A stretch of DNA of 64,000 nucleotides from Neoechinorhynchus agilis (lineage: Eukaryota > Acanthocephala), in contig CM121341.1 of assembly GCA_051530055.1 (NCBI GenBank), positions 13,020,001 through 13,084,000 of the forward strand, given 5' to 3'. The notes beneath the pieces are model-generated. The model had not been told where the DNA came from and ran no database searches. It saw only the letters and a program-made list of their open reading frames with translations. Position numbers and translations under genes: made by a program. This document shows, one piece after another, positions 11,972 to 22,870 of the stretch; within the stretch, counting starts at the first letter, position 1, and each line of letters opens with the position of its first letter.

Positions 11972-12313
11972 CAAAAATTGCAAATTAAAAGTTTTTATAA
12001 AAACGAAATTTTAATACTTTGAATGTGAACAGAAAGAGGCGACACTTTGTGAAGTTAGGCGATCAAATCGCTTTTTCATTCAATCAAAAAGATATTACAT
12101 TTTACTCACTGTTCCATTAACAATCATCTTGCAAAGCGTACCTACATTCCGGTGCTTAAACTCTAAGACACTGCGATCGTGTTATTTTATTGGTTCGCTG
12201 TGGTTTTATATTTGTGAACAGTCTTACTTGATTACCGTCCATGAATGGCATGCAATTGTTAAATCAAAAGAAGGATAAGTGGGGCAAAATTTGACAAACA
12301 ACCAGTTGTTGTT

Positions 12314-12711
12314 TTAAACTAGTGTTAAATCGGTTCGAATGTAATTTACGCATTGGCAGTGTGTCTGAAATACAACTGCGCTTCCCTGTAGAGGAGAAAG
12401 CCGAAGTGGGGGACTATCTCGTAGAACGATGCCGGCTGGGACGCACTGGTGGAAGTACTCAATGGTAGCGGGCCCGGAAAGATCGAGACTCCGGTGACCG
12501 CTGCAGCCGGTAATCCTCATCAACCTCTCAAGTTCTAGTTTTGTCAGTGGCCGTGTGGATTTCCGGCCAAGCAATCGGATCTGGAATCATGCTACCTGTT
12601 ATAATATATGCTTGAACTAGACCTGAACTAACTTTTATTGAGCCAACGAAACAAAATAACAAAACGAACGTGCGCACACTTGAAACCGCCACTATCGATC
12701 GGTTGATTGTG
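12314..12711 (-). CDS. Possible small secreted cysteine-containing protein
   Basis: Two open blocks, about 12711-12596 and 12534-12314, splice in phase through a 61-nt intron (AACAG|GTAGCA to AAACTAG). The first encodes a hydrophobic stretch like a signal peptide (RTFVLLFCFVGSIKVSSG). The second encodes 72 aa with four Cys. No ATG opens the first block, so the start is unknown, and the GC-richer second block could be an old repeat. No family is recognised. Confidence 0.25.
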
Positions 12712-12725
12712 ACGCTTAATATCAC

Positions 12726-14418
12726 AGTACCAGATCTCAGTAAGACTCGGTGGGAGGCTTAGGGTCCTTCTGTGCCACACTGATTCTTTGACGCTTGAGC
12801 GGGGTAATTTTTTTGAATGCGGTCCAATTTCGCAAAAGTTTTAAAATTATTTATCTTAAAAATATAGCAATACCCGAAAAGGGCAGTCCATTTTCTACGA
12901 AATTCAATAAAGAGATTGATGATGTTACGAATTCAATTATCCATAAGATTAAGCTAATTTAAAGTTTTTTAAATGAAGTGTGGTAAAATGATTTTGGGAG
13001 ATGCGTTTTAAGCATAATGTTCTCACTTTGCTTCTCAATTTACTAAAGTCGTCATTAGTTCATTTCTAAGTTAATAGCTCACATTAGATTATTGATATTA
13101 CGTTTAAGTTAAACTTTCCGGTTTCGTCGAATCTATGCAATCATCGGTGGTTATAATCGACCTTTAATACCTGATTTCACATTAACGGCTAAGATGACAA
13201 TTGCTCTCTTTTTTTTGGTGGATTTCAGCGAAAAGAAAAACAACGTACTTAAGCGTCTATTACTAACTAACAAACTGATGATGAACCCGACGAGGTTCGA
13301 AGCGTCTTTAATAAAAAAATCATTTACCGGGTGTAGACCTAAACAATAATGCTGATGTATTTGCCTGTGTAAATTGAATTGATTACAAATGTGCAAATCT
13401 CTTTGGTTGTCTAAAATGTCTTAGGTGCAATTCACTTGCGCGTTCTGCTGCCCGATTCTCTTTTTGTCCACGCAGCAACCGACGGTCCAGTCCATCGTTT
13501 CGCCGAATAATACAAGTAATCCACGAATGCTTCGTCTTTTCAATATGTAATCAGAGCTTGTTCGTAGTCGTAAAATTAATTGTTCAGGCAACATTTTTTC
13601 AGTGAGTCCTTATAGCTCAAAGGGTCTTTCTACCTTTTTCATTCCATCTTGTCGCCTGTTAGGCAATTCCAACTGTACCCGTACCATAAACTCATAATTC
13701 AAGTCTTGTCGTCAAACAAAATGTTGAATCACTTTAGTGGGTTGTGGAGACAACCATCATTGTGTGTCTAGCTAGAAACCTACTGTTACCGTGTCGTCTT
13801 GAACCAACATTCATAAGTGGGCTTAATCACGTCTCTTTCGACGTTTACATATAAGCGTTTTTCCGAGCACGACCCGAAGCTCTATTCTCTATAGTCAAGA
13901 CAGGCAAAGGTTTGCTTACGAGTATATCATCTAAGGATTTCTACGATTATTCATCTGTTTCTCATCACGATTATAATGGTGGAACCATTTCCTTCCAGTA
14001 AAACAGTCTGACTGTTTTCTTTGTTTGCGATCGATGTACTTCAACCGCGAACCTTTTAGTAGTTAATCGGAAACTGTTCATCGAATGACCGAATATTCGG
14101 AGTATCGTGACGTCCGATTTGAGCCGGAAAAATAAGTAAAACGAGTATGTGCCATAACATTTGTTCCTCAAGTCTCTGACAAATCAGTTCTAATATTTTC
14201 AGTGATCCTTTTACTAACGCTGTTTATTTTTGTGAGTCAATAGTGAACCATTAGGGAAATCTTGTATTTTTTGACGTGGTGGATTACCTTAAAGGGGCTG
14301 AATTCTCACCATATAAAAAACACGACTGCACAACAGTAATTGTTTTCTATTAATAAGCGACTTATTGCTGCTCTGTCATTGAATATAATATTATATTTCT
14401 CGTTTCCGATTTCAGACA
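12726..14418. other. Non-coding, probable FABP upstream region
   Basis: No supported gene. Short open frames on the minus strand (13151-13396, 13971-14171) have no family resemblance and no convincing splice context. The final 20 nt hold the pyrimidine-rich acceptor of the FABP transcript. Confidence 0.45.
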
Positions 14419-14880
14419 ATGACAACTGGCTACGATCCGCAGAAATTGGTTGGAAAATGGAAACTCGAATGTTCAGAACATTTTGAAGAGTTTCTAAAGG
14501 CACTTGGAGTGAACATGGCAACTCGCAAGGTTGCATGCATGCAAAAGAACAAGATTATTATCACGCATGCGGAACTAAAGTCGGGACAGGCTTTGACTGA
14601 TGAAGCAGTAGAATGGACGTTGGAGACTTCTTCAACGATCAAATGCAACAAACAAAAATTCCACCTGAAACAAGCTTTTAAATGCAAAACTCTTTATGGG
14701 CAAGAAGTAGATGATTTGTTTGAACTAGACGAAGAGAATAAACTAAAGGAAACTCATACAGCAGAAGGAGAATTGTTGGCAACTATTTATCGTTACGTGG
14801 ATGAAAATGATGAGATGATTACAATTTCCGATTGTAAGGGCGTTACGTGCACACGGAAATACAAACGAGCTCACGAATGA
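14419..14880 (+). CDS. Cytosolic fatty-acid-binding protein (FABP/iLBP family)
   Basis: Binds one long-chain fatty acid or similar ligand in a ten-strand beta-barrel in the cytosol. The single exon encodes 153 aa, a little over the usual 132-137. Family features: LVGKWKLECSEHFEEF at the N-terminus, the helix-turn-helix lid (FLKALGVNMATRK), and the C-terminal R-x-Y carboxylate-binding pair in CTRKYKR. The family usually has three introns; none interrupts the frame here. A strong acceptor (CCGATTTCAG) ends 3 nt before the ATG, consistent with trans-splicing. Downstream DNA to about 16.5 kb carries no supported gene. Confidence 0.95.
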   Translation: MTTGYDPQKLVGKWKLECSEHFEEFLKALGVNMATRKVACMQKNKIIITHAELKSGQALTDEAVEWTLETSSTIKCNKQKFHLKQAFKCKTLYGQEVDDLFELDEENKLKETHTAEGELLATIYRYVDENDEMITISDCKGVTCTRKYKRAHE

Positions 14881-16573
14881 TTTCTGAAGTTTGAGGAATA
14901 ATGATAGACTTTTTCGAGATTTTTGCTGAGGAGTAAGGGAGCATCATGATAAAAAAACTTGATTTGTGCACTCAGCTAGATCTTCAGTACTTTAAATCTT
15001 TTCGCATTGCCTTCCTAAATCTCAAGTCTAGTTGTCAACTGCGCTCCCACTACCTAATCAAAAGTACCGAAAAAATCAGCGATAGTCGAGCGGTGAGGGT
15101 GCTGTGACATTGTACAAAAGTTAAGAGAAAGGTCATTAATTCAAACCCAATACTCTATTATGTGGAATCTTCGAACACAACGTGAAGATAAATCAGCAAT
15201 TGCATGAACTTTAAATCTTTCAAGTCGATCTTATCACGTATTTTAAGACCTCCAACTGGACTGCGATGGCCATAAATTGGTAGTACGTGCTTCCCCATTG
15301 ATTTTGTAAAGCAGATTTGGACAGACTGTCGAATATATGGAAGTTAGGTCGAACTCTATGGGCACTTTGCATTTCGAAGCTGCGAATCTATCTCAATCCA
15401 TTACAAAAGCTAATCGTAAATCCACATCTTCTCAATGCTACCTTTAACTGCTCTCGGACCTTTGGTTGCATCATTTTGCCACCGTTTTTCAAATTATAAT
15501 AACGTCAGATTTGTCTGAGTCAGTGAGGTTCGCAGGCTATCCACATAACTGAAAGTGATCCTCAGAAGAGTGTCAACGTTTGGGTAGGAGAGGCATTAAA
15601 AATTTGATATGCATAAAACTGCATCCTCGCTGCTTTATTTTTATGAAACTGAAGAAATATTCATATGAAAGCAAGCTTCAATTCAAAAGCGTGATCTAGA
15701 TCGACTTCATTACCAAATCAGGATTAATGCCTTTATCATGATGGTGATAAAAATGCGTTTAACAGATCAAAAACCTCCAGATTCTCCTAATGTTCATTTA
15801 ATTCTTTTTAAAACAATATCCATTAGCTACAAAATGTGGCGCTGAATTTCATACCTATTTCTCCAAACAGAAACAACTTTTAAAGATTAACTTGGTCCGA
15901 ACTTGTGTTAGTTGAAAGTTCCTAAATCCTCACGAATTCTAGAGTTGGACTTTGCTCTATACCTCGACCGATGACGAAATTGTCTCGTGCCGTTTTCCAA
16001 GAGGTTAATTAGGCCTCACAGCTACTTCGCGTTTTTTCTATTATTTAAAAATCTTTATTGTTGGTACTCTCTGTTTTCTTGGCACAAGAAGGCCTCCAGA
16101 TCGTTGCTCTCAATTTTTTAATTTTTTCGTCAGAAAAATGTACAATATCTTAAGCTGTCTCTCAATCCTTTCCGATTTGTGCTTTCACAAACGATCGTTC
16201 ATTGCTCACGCCAATTTATCTAAAGATGTCTTTTTCTGTCAACGGATGGATGTCGGTAAATTTTAATTGACCAATTCGTGTCTATTTTTTTATCCAATGA
16301 GAAGAAGAGACGATGTTCACTATTCCGGATAGCCACTTTCTTCAACAATTTGAAGCTTTTTGGCATGTCGGAAGAAATTTCTTTATGCCTCTCGGGCAGC
16401 TCCGGGGAATTAGAGATGCCCCTGCATTTGATCTGTCTGATTAGAGGGTTGAGATAAGCTCAAAGCTGTCGCAATAAATTAGTAGTGGTGATAGATCTCA
16501 CGCGGATCTCTAATGTTTTAGTATTAAAAAACTCCTCATCATAATTCAATGTAGAGTTTTGACTAAATCAAAG
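14881..16573. other. Non-coding, nothing recognised
   Basis: AT-rich DNA after FABP. A 60-codon frame at 15317-15499 has no family resemblance and is not supported. No repeat of the families described here was found until the composite element at 16.6 kb. Confidence 0.4.
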
Positions 16574-16967
16574 TACCTGCTTCCTTATTAAGTATCTATA
16601 TGCGGCGTTTTTTCACTTTTGATAATTTTCCTTGGGCACATAGCCCACTGATCTGGTCCCGGGAAGCGCATAAAATCACTTAATACCCTGAACCATCCGG
16701 ATTCTCAGATACCTCCCGAGGAGGCGGGACTCATCAGTGAGTTTCCTCCCTTCAGTGGTATTTCGTCCCATTTGGTTATGCGTCATTGGCGGTAACGGAT
16801 TCGAACCGGTTGAACCAAACTGGGATCAATCGACTTGACCACCTCGACACAACTACGGAACGTAAAAACTCTGCCAGTTTTGATTTGTTAATTCAAGGCT
16901 GATACCGCACATAGATACTTAATAAAAAAAGTTACCGGCTGGCCAGTCTTCAAAAATACCTGCTTCC
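16574..16967 (-). mobile_element. Composite SINE/MITE with 11-bp target-site duplication
   Basis: A 372-bp element (16585-16956) lies between perfect 11-bp direct repeats TACCTGCTTCC (16574-16584 and 16957-16967). Its ends share inverted TTATTAAGTATCTATATGCG / CGCACATAGATACTTAATAA. On the minus strand it contains a tRNA-like A box (16841-16831, TGGTCAAGTCG) and B box (16807-16797, GGTTCGAATCC), then the boxes GGGACGAAAT and CTGATGAGTCCC. The outer end reads TTTTGAAGACTGGCCAGCCG, as in the copies at 22.0 and 46.8 kb. The target duplication shows a true insertion. Confidence 0.8.
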
Positions 16968-17427
16968 AAGAATAACCAAGAATCTATTAAAAACTGGTTA
17001 AAATTAAAAAATGTGTAGAATCTTTTTATATCAGAAACTGAAAATGATTCCTTCATGGCCTGACCATTACACCACCAATTTAAATACTTTTTTAAATAAT
17101 CCCCGGATAAAAAACATATTAAATAACTTCAAATCTTAAAATCGTCAGATTCTTAAATGTTTACTTAAATCATCAAAATCTTCTCGACATTTTCTGGCGA
17201 AAGCACGATGACTTTTGAAGACTAATCTCATACACAATGCGGACGGAACCATTTTTGGCACTCGTGATCAGCAAACGCATCTTTGTCATAATCAGACCAT
17301 TCCTTAACGAATGGTCAGAATGCGTGACGTCAGGCGGTCATCTGGAAGAAGTTAAATAATGTCACGAAATTACCGATATCTGCGAAGTTGCTCGTTTTCA
17401 ACTTCTGTAAAACTGACAACAATAGGA

Positions 17428-19870
17428 ATGGCCAAAACAAAGCGACAAAAGTTTGTTGGTCCTATCATTGATACGGAACCTTTGAGGGCTTATTTGAGGA
17501 TAAGGCCACTTACCAAGGCTGAGACCGTTCGCGCGCATAGATTTGCCGACTCAGACGTCTACTCATTGATGGATCGTGATACGGTCACGGTAACTCCACC
17601 ACAATCGTCAGCGTACCATCGAAGTGGTATAGGAAATGAAATATTTAAATTTACTACAGTTTTCAGCCCTGAGGCTGATCAAGCCAAAGTGTTCGCTGAA
17701 TCCATGAGTGATCCCCTAAGACTGATTCTGAGTCGAGGTTTTAATTTGCTCATGTTTGCGTATGGCGTTACAAGTAGTGGAAAATCGTATACTATGATGG
17801 GAACTTCGCAACATCCGGGCATTATTCCTAGGTTCGTAAAGTGCGTTTTTGGAAAGGTAACACAATCATTTCCAATCAAATGCCGCGGAAACGAGCGTTT
17901 TGGGCTGATCTAAGAATGGCCGTGTGAAGTCTCCTTAATTGGTAGCTTTTATTCGGAATTCCAGCAAGGATTAAAAGTAACTTTTTGAAACTTAAATTTT
18001 TGAATTTTGATTCTCTTTAGATTTTATTTTTCATCCGTTACAAAGAATGTGTTTTTAAAGAATGGCAGACATTCTTTTTGACTAATTTTTTAACCTTATA
18101 GGATTCGATATAAATAAGGCACCATACAATTTTGAATTTTAAACCTGAAAACCCCAATAAAAATTGCATATAGGATCCTAATGCTTGGGAGTGATTGAAA
18201 TAGCAGACAAGATTCAGAAATTTCCAGCTGTCGAACCAGTTTCATGTTCAAGTGTGAAGAAAATAAGTCCGGATATGGTGGCTAAACGTCGTACCGTTCT
18301 TGGCTTGAAACCCAGTGACGATCTCTCAGTGAATCAAACACCTCGAAGGAATCCGAAAAGCCTTTGCACCCTGGAATCGATCAATTTGGACAGTTCGGTA
18401 AACCAAGATGGAGTCGATTGCGTGACTCCTGGAGCAAACGTTCCCGTTATGTTCAATGATTGCGAGGTAACGTTCGATTCGTACACAATTTGGTGTGCGT
18501 ACTGTGAAATTTATGGAAATCAGCTGAATGATTTGCTGTGCCCAAAGGGAGAAAAGTTGTCGATCAGAGAGGATTCGGACGGAAGTCCTTACATTCACGG
18601 CTTGGCTTATGTTCCATGTTATACTGAAAATGAGGTTCTCTCATGTCTAAAGATCGGAAGAAGGAAATTAGCTGTAGCGAGCACTAAACTAAACGAACGG
18701 TCTTCACGGTCGCATTCGATATTTTCGTTTGTTCTGATTTGTGATGGAGATGGTAGTGAACCTAAGACACAACAGTCGGGTACGTATTTCACCCGTGCGG
18801 CTTATTTCTGCGATTTGGCCGGTTCTGAAAGAGCTAAGAAGGCTGATGGAAATCAGGATAGGTTCAAAGAGATGTGTGCAATCAATAGCAGTCTCTCCAA
18901 CCTTCAGAGGTGTATTGATCTCCTCAGATGTACCCGTATTTGTGGTGGTGAACCGGCCACTAATACAGTGAGACCTCCTTACCGAAGTTCAAAGCTAACG
19001 CGGCTGTTTCAGCCATTTTTTGAAGGAAGAGGAGCCGTAAGGATGATGGCAAACGTGTGCTTCGATCCATATTTATTTGACGAAACAGTGAATGTTTTAA
19101 AGTTTTGTGCAATGGCACAAACAGTCGTCTTCAAAAGACGAGCACCGTGTGCTTCCAAAGCATTTGAACTCGCTCCTAAATCTGTTAATTTAGGTTTGTT
19201 GTCCTAAGCTGATTGTAGCATTTCAAACCTGATCGTACCTTTTACGTAGGAAACAATAAATCCTTCTGGGTTACCGAAGACGACGATGTAAGTCGCTTTC
19301 CGTGTAGTTTAACTCGATCGCTCAACAAAAATGTATAGAAGCCGTTCAAAGTGTGTGTTAGCGAACTAATTTCAACTATAAACGAACTTCGGCAACAAAT
19401 GGTAGTGATGGCAAAGGAAAGAGAAGATCTTCTTACTGAATGGGTATTAAGCAGTCAACGAACTCAGAACGAGCACGTTGCCGAGATGCACAACATTGAG
19501 AATATTTTAACTGAGACGTATCGCGATGAAATGGAAGCGGAGATGCGTACTTTCCGGATAAAGTTTCAACGAAAGTATGGAAAGTATGTAACTCTCGCAG
19601 CGGAACGACTAAAAACTCTACAGGCAAGAAATTGAAATTTTTTCATGTTTTTTAGCCACATTAAAAGTTTCTTTGCAGAAGTATGGATGTACCGAATGCA
19701 AGCAGAGAGATCGAGATATTGCTGAAAAGATGCGTGCAACTGTTTGTTTCGACAGTGATGATTTAAACGGGCACAGGAATAGACGTGAAGACTTGAAAAA
19801 CGATTTGATTAGCGAAGATGAAAGTGTAGATGGTGATGATGGTGACGTGGAGATGGACGACGATGAGTAG
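17428..19870 (+). CDS. Kinesin-6-like motor protein (KIF20/KIF23 type)
   Basis: Five exons (17428-17856, 18212-19193, 19250-19287, 19339-19623, 19679-19870) sum to 1926 nt, exactly 642 codons. Motor motifs: P-loop GVTSSGKS at residues 113-120, switch I NERSSRSHS, switch II DLAGSE and the microtubule-side RPPYRSSKLTRL. A long low-complexity insert lies between GIIPRFVKCVFGK and the strand IWCAYCEIYGNQLNDLL, as in the enlarged loop 6 of kinesin-6. After the motor come a coiled coil (exon 4), a CTEC motif and a very acidic tail ending GDVEMDDDE. Kinesin-6 motors bundle central-spindle microtubules in cytokinesis; 641 aa is short for them. The ATG at 17428 is chosen because an acceptor (CAACAATAG) ends 2 nt before it; an in-frame ATG at 17359 is less likely. 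Intron 4 is GC-AG and exon 3 has 38 nt. Confidence 0.88.
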
Positions 19871-20176
19871 TTACACTCACATAAATCGTGATTGATGTAC
19901 GTTAAATAGTTAAGTCTTCTTTATGGCGGTTAAAATGAAGCGTTGAATCGCTAATTACAAATTTTTAGATCATTCTCAAAAACAGAAATACATAAAAAAA
20001 TTATGTTTGAAGATAATTGGTTTGTTACACTCGAAAACCAGAAAAAGATTAAAACTAAAAACTTCTATATTGTAACTTTGCTTTATTTTTCCCTTAAAAT
20101 TGACGGACAGAGTTTTTATTTTCGTTGTATTGATAATTACCAACTAAATCTTTCGCTTCAGTCGCGTATTTGAATA

Positions 20177-21062
20177 CAGTAGAACGTCGCTTATCTGATT
20201 TAATTAAAGCCGGACACCATTTTTATACGAGATTTTTTGGGATAACCAAAAACCCAATGTGAGATATACAGTTTTTAAAGCTGAACTACAGATATCCAAG
20301 CTCTTAACATGCATGGGAAGTTGCTAAAAAAACAAAATTGGCGTAGAATTACATAATTTTAGCATTATTGTTGAAATTAATCATTCAATTTTAGTCAATC
20401 CCTTTCTTGTCCGGCTTATTTATTTAGGCATAAAGCCAAATCCATTACATCAGAGAAGTGATATAACCACATAGTCTCTAATGTCGGTTAAGAGTTTGTA
20501 CATTCCTCCGGATCCTCAGATACATACCTCCAGGAGGCGTGACTCATCAGTGAGTTTCCTCCCTTCAGCGGTATTTCGTCCCCTTTGGCTGTGCGTCATT
20601 AGCGGTAACGGATTCGAACCACTTGACCCCTAATCGGGATCACGGGCGATTAGGGGCCAAGTGGTTCGAATCCGTTACCACCAATGACGCACAGCCAAAG
20701 GGGACGAAATACCGCTGAAGGGAGGAAACTCACTGATGAGTCCCGCCTCCTGGAGGTATCTGAGGATCCGGAGGAATGTACAAACTCTTAACCGACATTA
20801 GAGACTATGTGGTTATATCACTTCTCTGATGTAATGGATTTGGCTTTATGCCTAAATAAATTAGCCGTACAAGAAAGGGATTGACTAAAATTGAATGATG
20901 ATAACATACAGGCTTGCCAGTAAAACTTAAAAAAAAGTTGAAATTAATCACTTATTTTTCTCTATACGTTACAAGGCCTCTGATTTTCTTGAGCAACTGT
21001 AGTTGAGAAAGACACCATTCTGATGTGGATAATTGACGCTCGGATAACTTAAGTTCCACTCC
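20177..21062. mobile_element. Possible pogo-like MITE carrying a nested palindrome
   Basis: The left end CAGTAGAACGTCGCTTATCT resembles pogo/Tigger-type termini. The right end, read inverted (GAGTGGAACTTAAGTTATCC), is a loose match. The 520-bp palindrome at 20381-20900 sits inside. The match is by eye and the ends are diverged. Confidence 0.3.
20381..20900. mobile_element. 520-bp fold-back element with tRNA-like and ribozyme-like boxes
   Basis: The two arms of about 255 bp are near-perfect reverse complements meeting near 20640. From the ends inwards: TCATTCAATTTTAGTCAATC, the stretch with GGCATAAAGCCAAATCCATT, GAGTTTGTACATTCCTCCGG, then the SINE module. The right arm (+) carries the B box GGTTCGAATCC at 20663-20673, GGGACGAAA at 20701-20709 and CTGATGAGTCCC at 20733-20744. 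The left arm carries the same on the minus strand (B box 20620-20610). RNA from it would fold into one long hairpin. Confidence 0.85.
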
Positions 21063-21442
21063 ATATAGATTTTTTAACTTTGTTGATTTCAGCGTTTGTA
21101 TTATTGACAAGACTAGAATTTAATATCAACATGAACTCAACAGCAAGCAATTAGATTGTTAATAAAATCCCTTTGATGGGTTTTTGAAAACATTCTTTAG
21201 GTCTACAATTAATCGCGAAATAGAGCATTTTAAATATCTTAAAAGCAACAAACGGTCAAATCTTATAGGATCGTCGTTAATGATTTGTAACTATTTAACG
21301 AAGGAGAACATAGATTGGAATTACGTTAAGATCACAATTTTTAAGCGATTTTCTAAAAGAAAAAGAAGCGAATTCTCCAATACACTCGCTACAAAAACTA
21401 GAATCTGTTTTTTGTGCTCTAAACATCTTGAAGAAACACTGT

Positions 21443-21734
21443 TCAATTATAATCTTCAGCCTTGCTTTTCAAAGCTTGTCTCTTTTCGGCTCGTCTTCCA
21501 TTATAGTCAGGAACGTGATAAACGACCCAGGCAGGGAAGGCTAGCATACTGATCGAAATTGCGGCGACGATCGCACTTTTTTGCTTTAAACAAAAAATTC
21601 GGCATTGTAAGCGGTTCTTTATTTAAAATCGGTCGACTTACCAATCGCGTCAATGGGTTCAGTGGAGGACAAGGTTCATAGAAGCCATGATACTTACGAG
21701 CGACTAACGACACAATCCTTCTGGGAAGTAACAT
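21443..21734 (-). CDS. Small single-pass mitochondrial-type membrane protein (COX8-like?)
   Basis: Two exons, 21734-21642 and 21583-21443, join in phase 0 through a 58-nt intron (GATTG|GTAAGT to TTTAAAG) to give 77 aa. The N-terminus is basic (MLLPRRIVSLVARKYHGF), then a Pro-rich linker (PCPPLNPLTRL), one hydrophobic segment at about residues 35-54 (AIVAAISISMLAFPAWVVYH) and a charged tail (GRRAEKRQALKSKAEDYN). This layout is that of nuclear-encoded inner-membrane subunits such as cytochrome c oxidase subunit 8; the identity is a guess. The acceptor TTTAATTTCAG directly abuts the ATG. Confidence 0.72.
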
Positions 21735-22012
21735 CTGAAATTAAACTCAATTTAATCGAAATCATCGAGAGAAAATTCTTCGGGATAATAAGGTTGGAGA
21801 TGTGGTGATCATCGGATAAAAACTTTATTTTATGGAAATATTTGGAAAGAGGAAGCCTCGATTCATCGTTCATTGTGGGCAGCGGAATCCGGGATTATGA
21901 TCACAACGACTCCATTAATCGAAGTGACTGAACGATGCATTTCACAGATCCAGGATTAGATGGATAAACAACATAGTTAGATGATGATTTTCAGAGAACA
22001 CAAGGTTTTCTA

Positions 22013-22425
22013 CAAAAAAGAGTTTATTTTTGAAGACTGGCCAGCCGTTAACTTTTTCACTAAGTATGGGCACACAGCCCATCGATCTGGTTAAGGGAAT
22101 CGCATAAAATCACTTAATACCCTGAACCATACGGTTATGAGTTTGTACATTCCTCCGGATCCTCAGATACCTCCAGGAGGCGGGACTCATCAGTGAGTTT
22201 CCTCCGGTCTACTTGACCACCTCGACACAACTACGGAATGTACAAACTCTGCCAGTTTTGATTTTTTAATTCTAGGCCATTGAATTTTTATCTATTTTTA
22301 AAGTCGAGCCAGCCGGTAACTTTTTTATTAAGTATCTATGTGTGGCCGCTTTGACGGCTGATAATTTTTCTAGGGCATACAGCCCACCGATCTGGTTCAG
22401 GGAAGCGCATCACCACCTTGAATCA
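22013..22425 (-). mobile_element. Two adjacent copies of the SINE/MITE composite, deleted
   Basis: The first copy (about 22013-22280) starts TTTTTGAAGACTGGCCAGCC and keeps CTCCAGGAGGCGGGACTCAT and GACCACCTCGACACAACTAC, but has lost the B-box segment between them. The second copy starts at about 22305 (GAGCCAGCCGGTAACTTTTT) and is cut off at about 22425 by retrotransposon sequence. Confidence 0.6.
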
Positions 22426-22429
22426 TTCA

Positions 22430-22870
22430 GCTGCTGTCCTGGTGTAATGGTCGAAAAGACGGATGCAGCATCCCCCTTTGCAAAGTCAGGCTAACGTTTT
22501 GCAGGAGGAATGCTACTGCCATTGGAACGTCTAAATTTCTTCGACAATTGTTTGACCAGGTCCTAAGCCGCGGTACCAAACGATCCGAGTATCTCGACGT
22601 CAAAAGGGGCGAAATTATGATTTGTATCCATGTCCCTTTCTCAGCCCTGATTTAACACCTCCGAATTTTATATTGCTGACGACGGGAATGCACGGCGGCC
22701 ATCGAGTTGGCAAAGACTCTTTGACTTTAGGATGTTGGACGCATTCACAGTATTCAGGACACAACTAAGAACTGCGTTCATTTCTGAATGCCTACAGACG
22801 AGACCATGATGCCCCGACGGTTCCACGGTCGCTCCGCATCGGCAGAGATGGGATGTGCACATCGATACCC
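22430..22870 (-). mobile_element. LINE fragment, C-terminal endonuclease region (copy 2)
   Basis: The minus strand encodes broken pieces matching the 29.4-kb element: the zinc-like segment LCRCGATVEPSGHHGLVCR followed by HSEMNA (22862-22668) and, further downstream, the segment before its stop. Several frame breaks and deletions. A dead 3' fragment. Confidence 0.6.

Noticed and set aside
20733-20744. Claim of an active hammerhead ribozyme
   Set aside because: Helix II and both core boxes are present, but no cleavage triplet with helices I and III fits in the 23 nt between them. Kept only as a finding to test.
21184-21552. 122-codon plus-strand frame
   Set aside because: It lies antisense to the two-exon 77-aa gene on the minus strand, which has in-phase splice sites and a sensible protein; the plus frame has no family resemblance.
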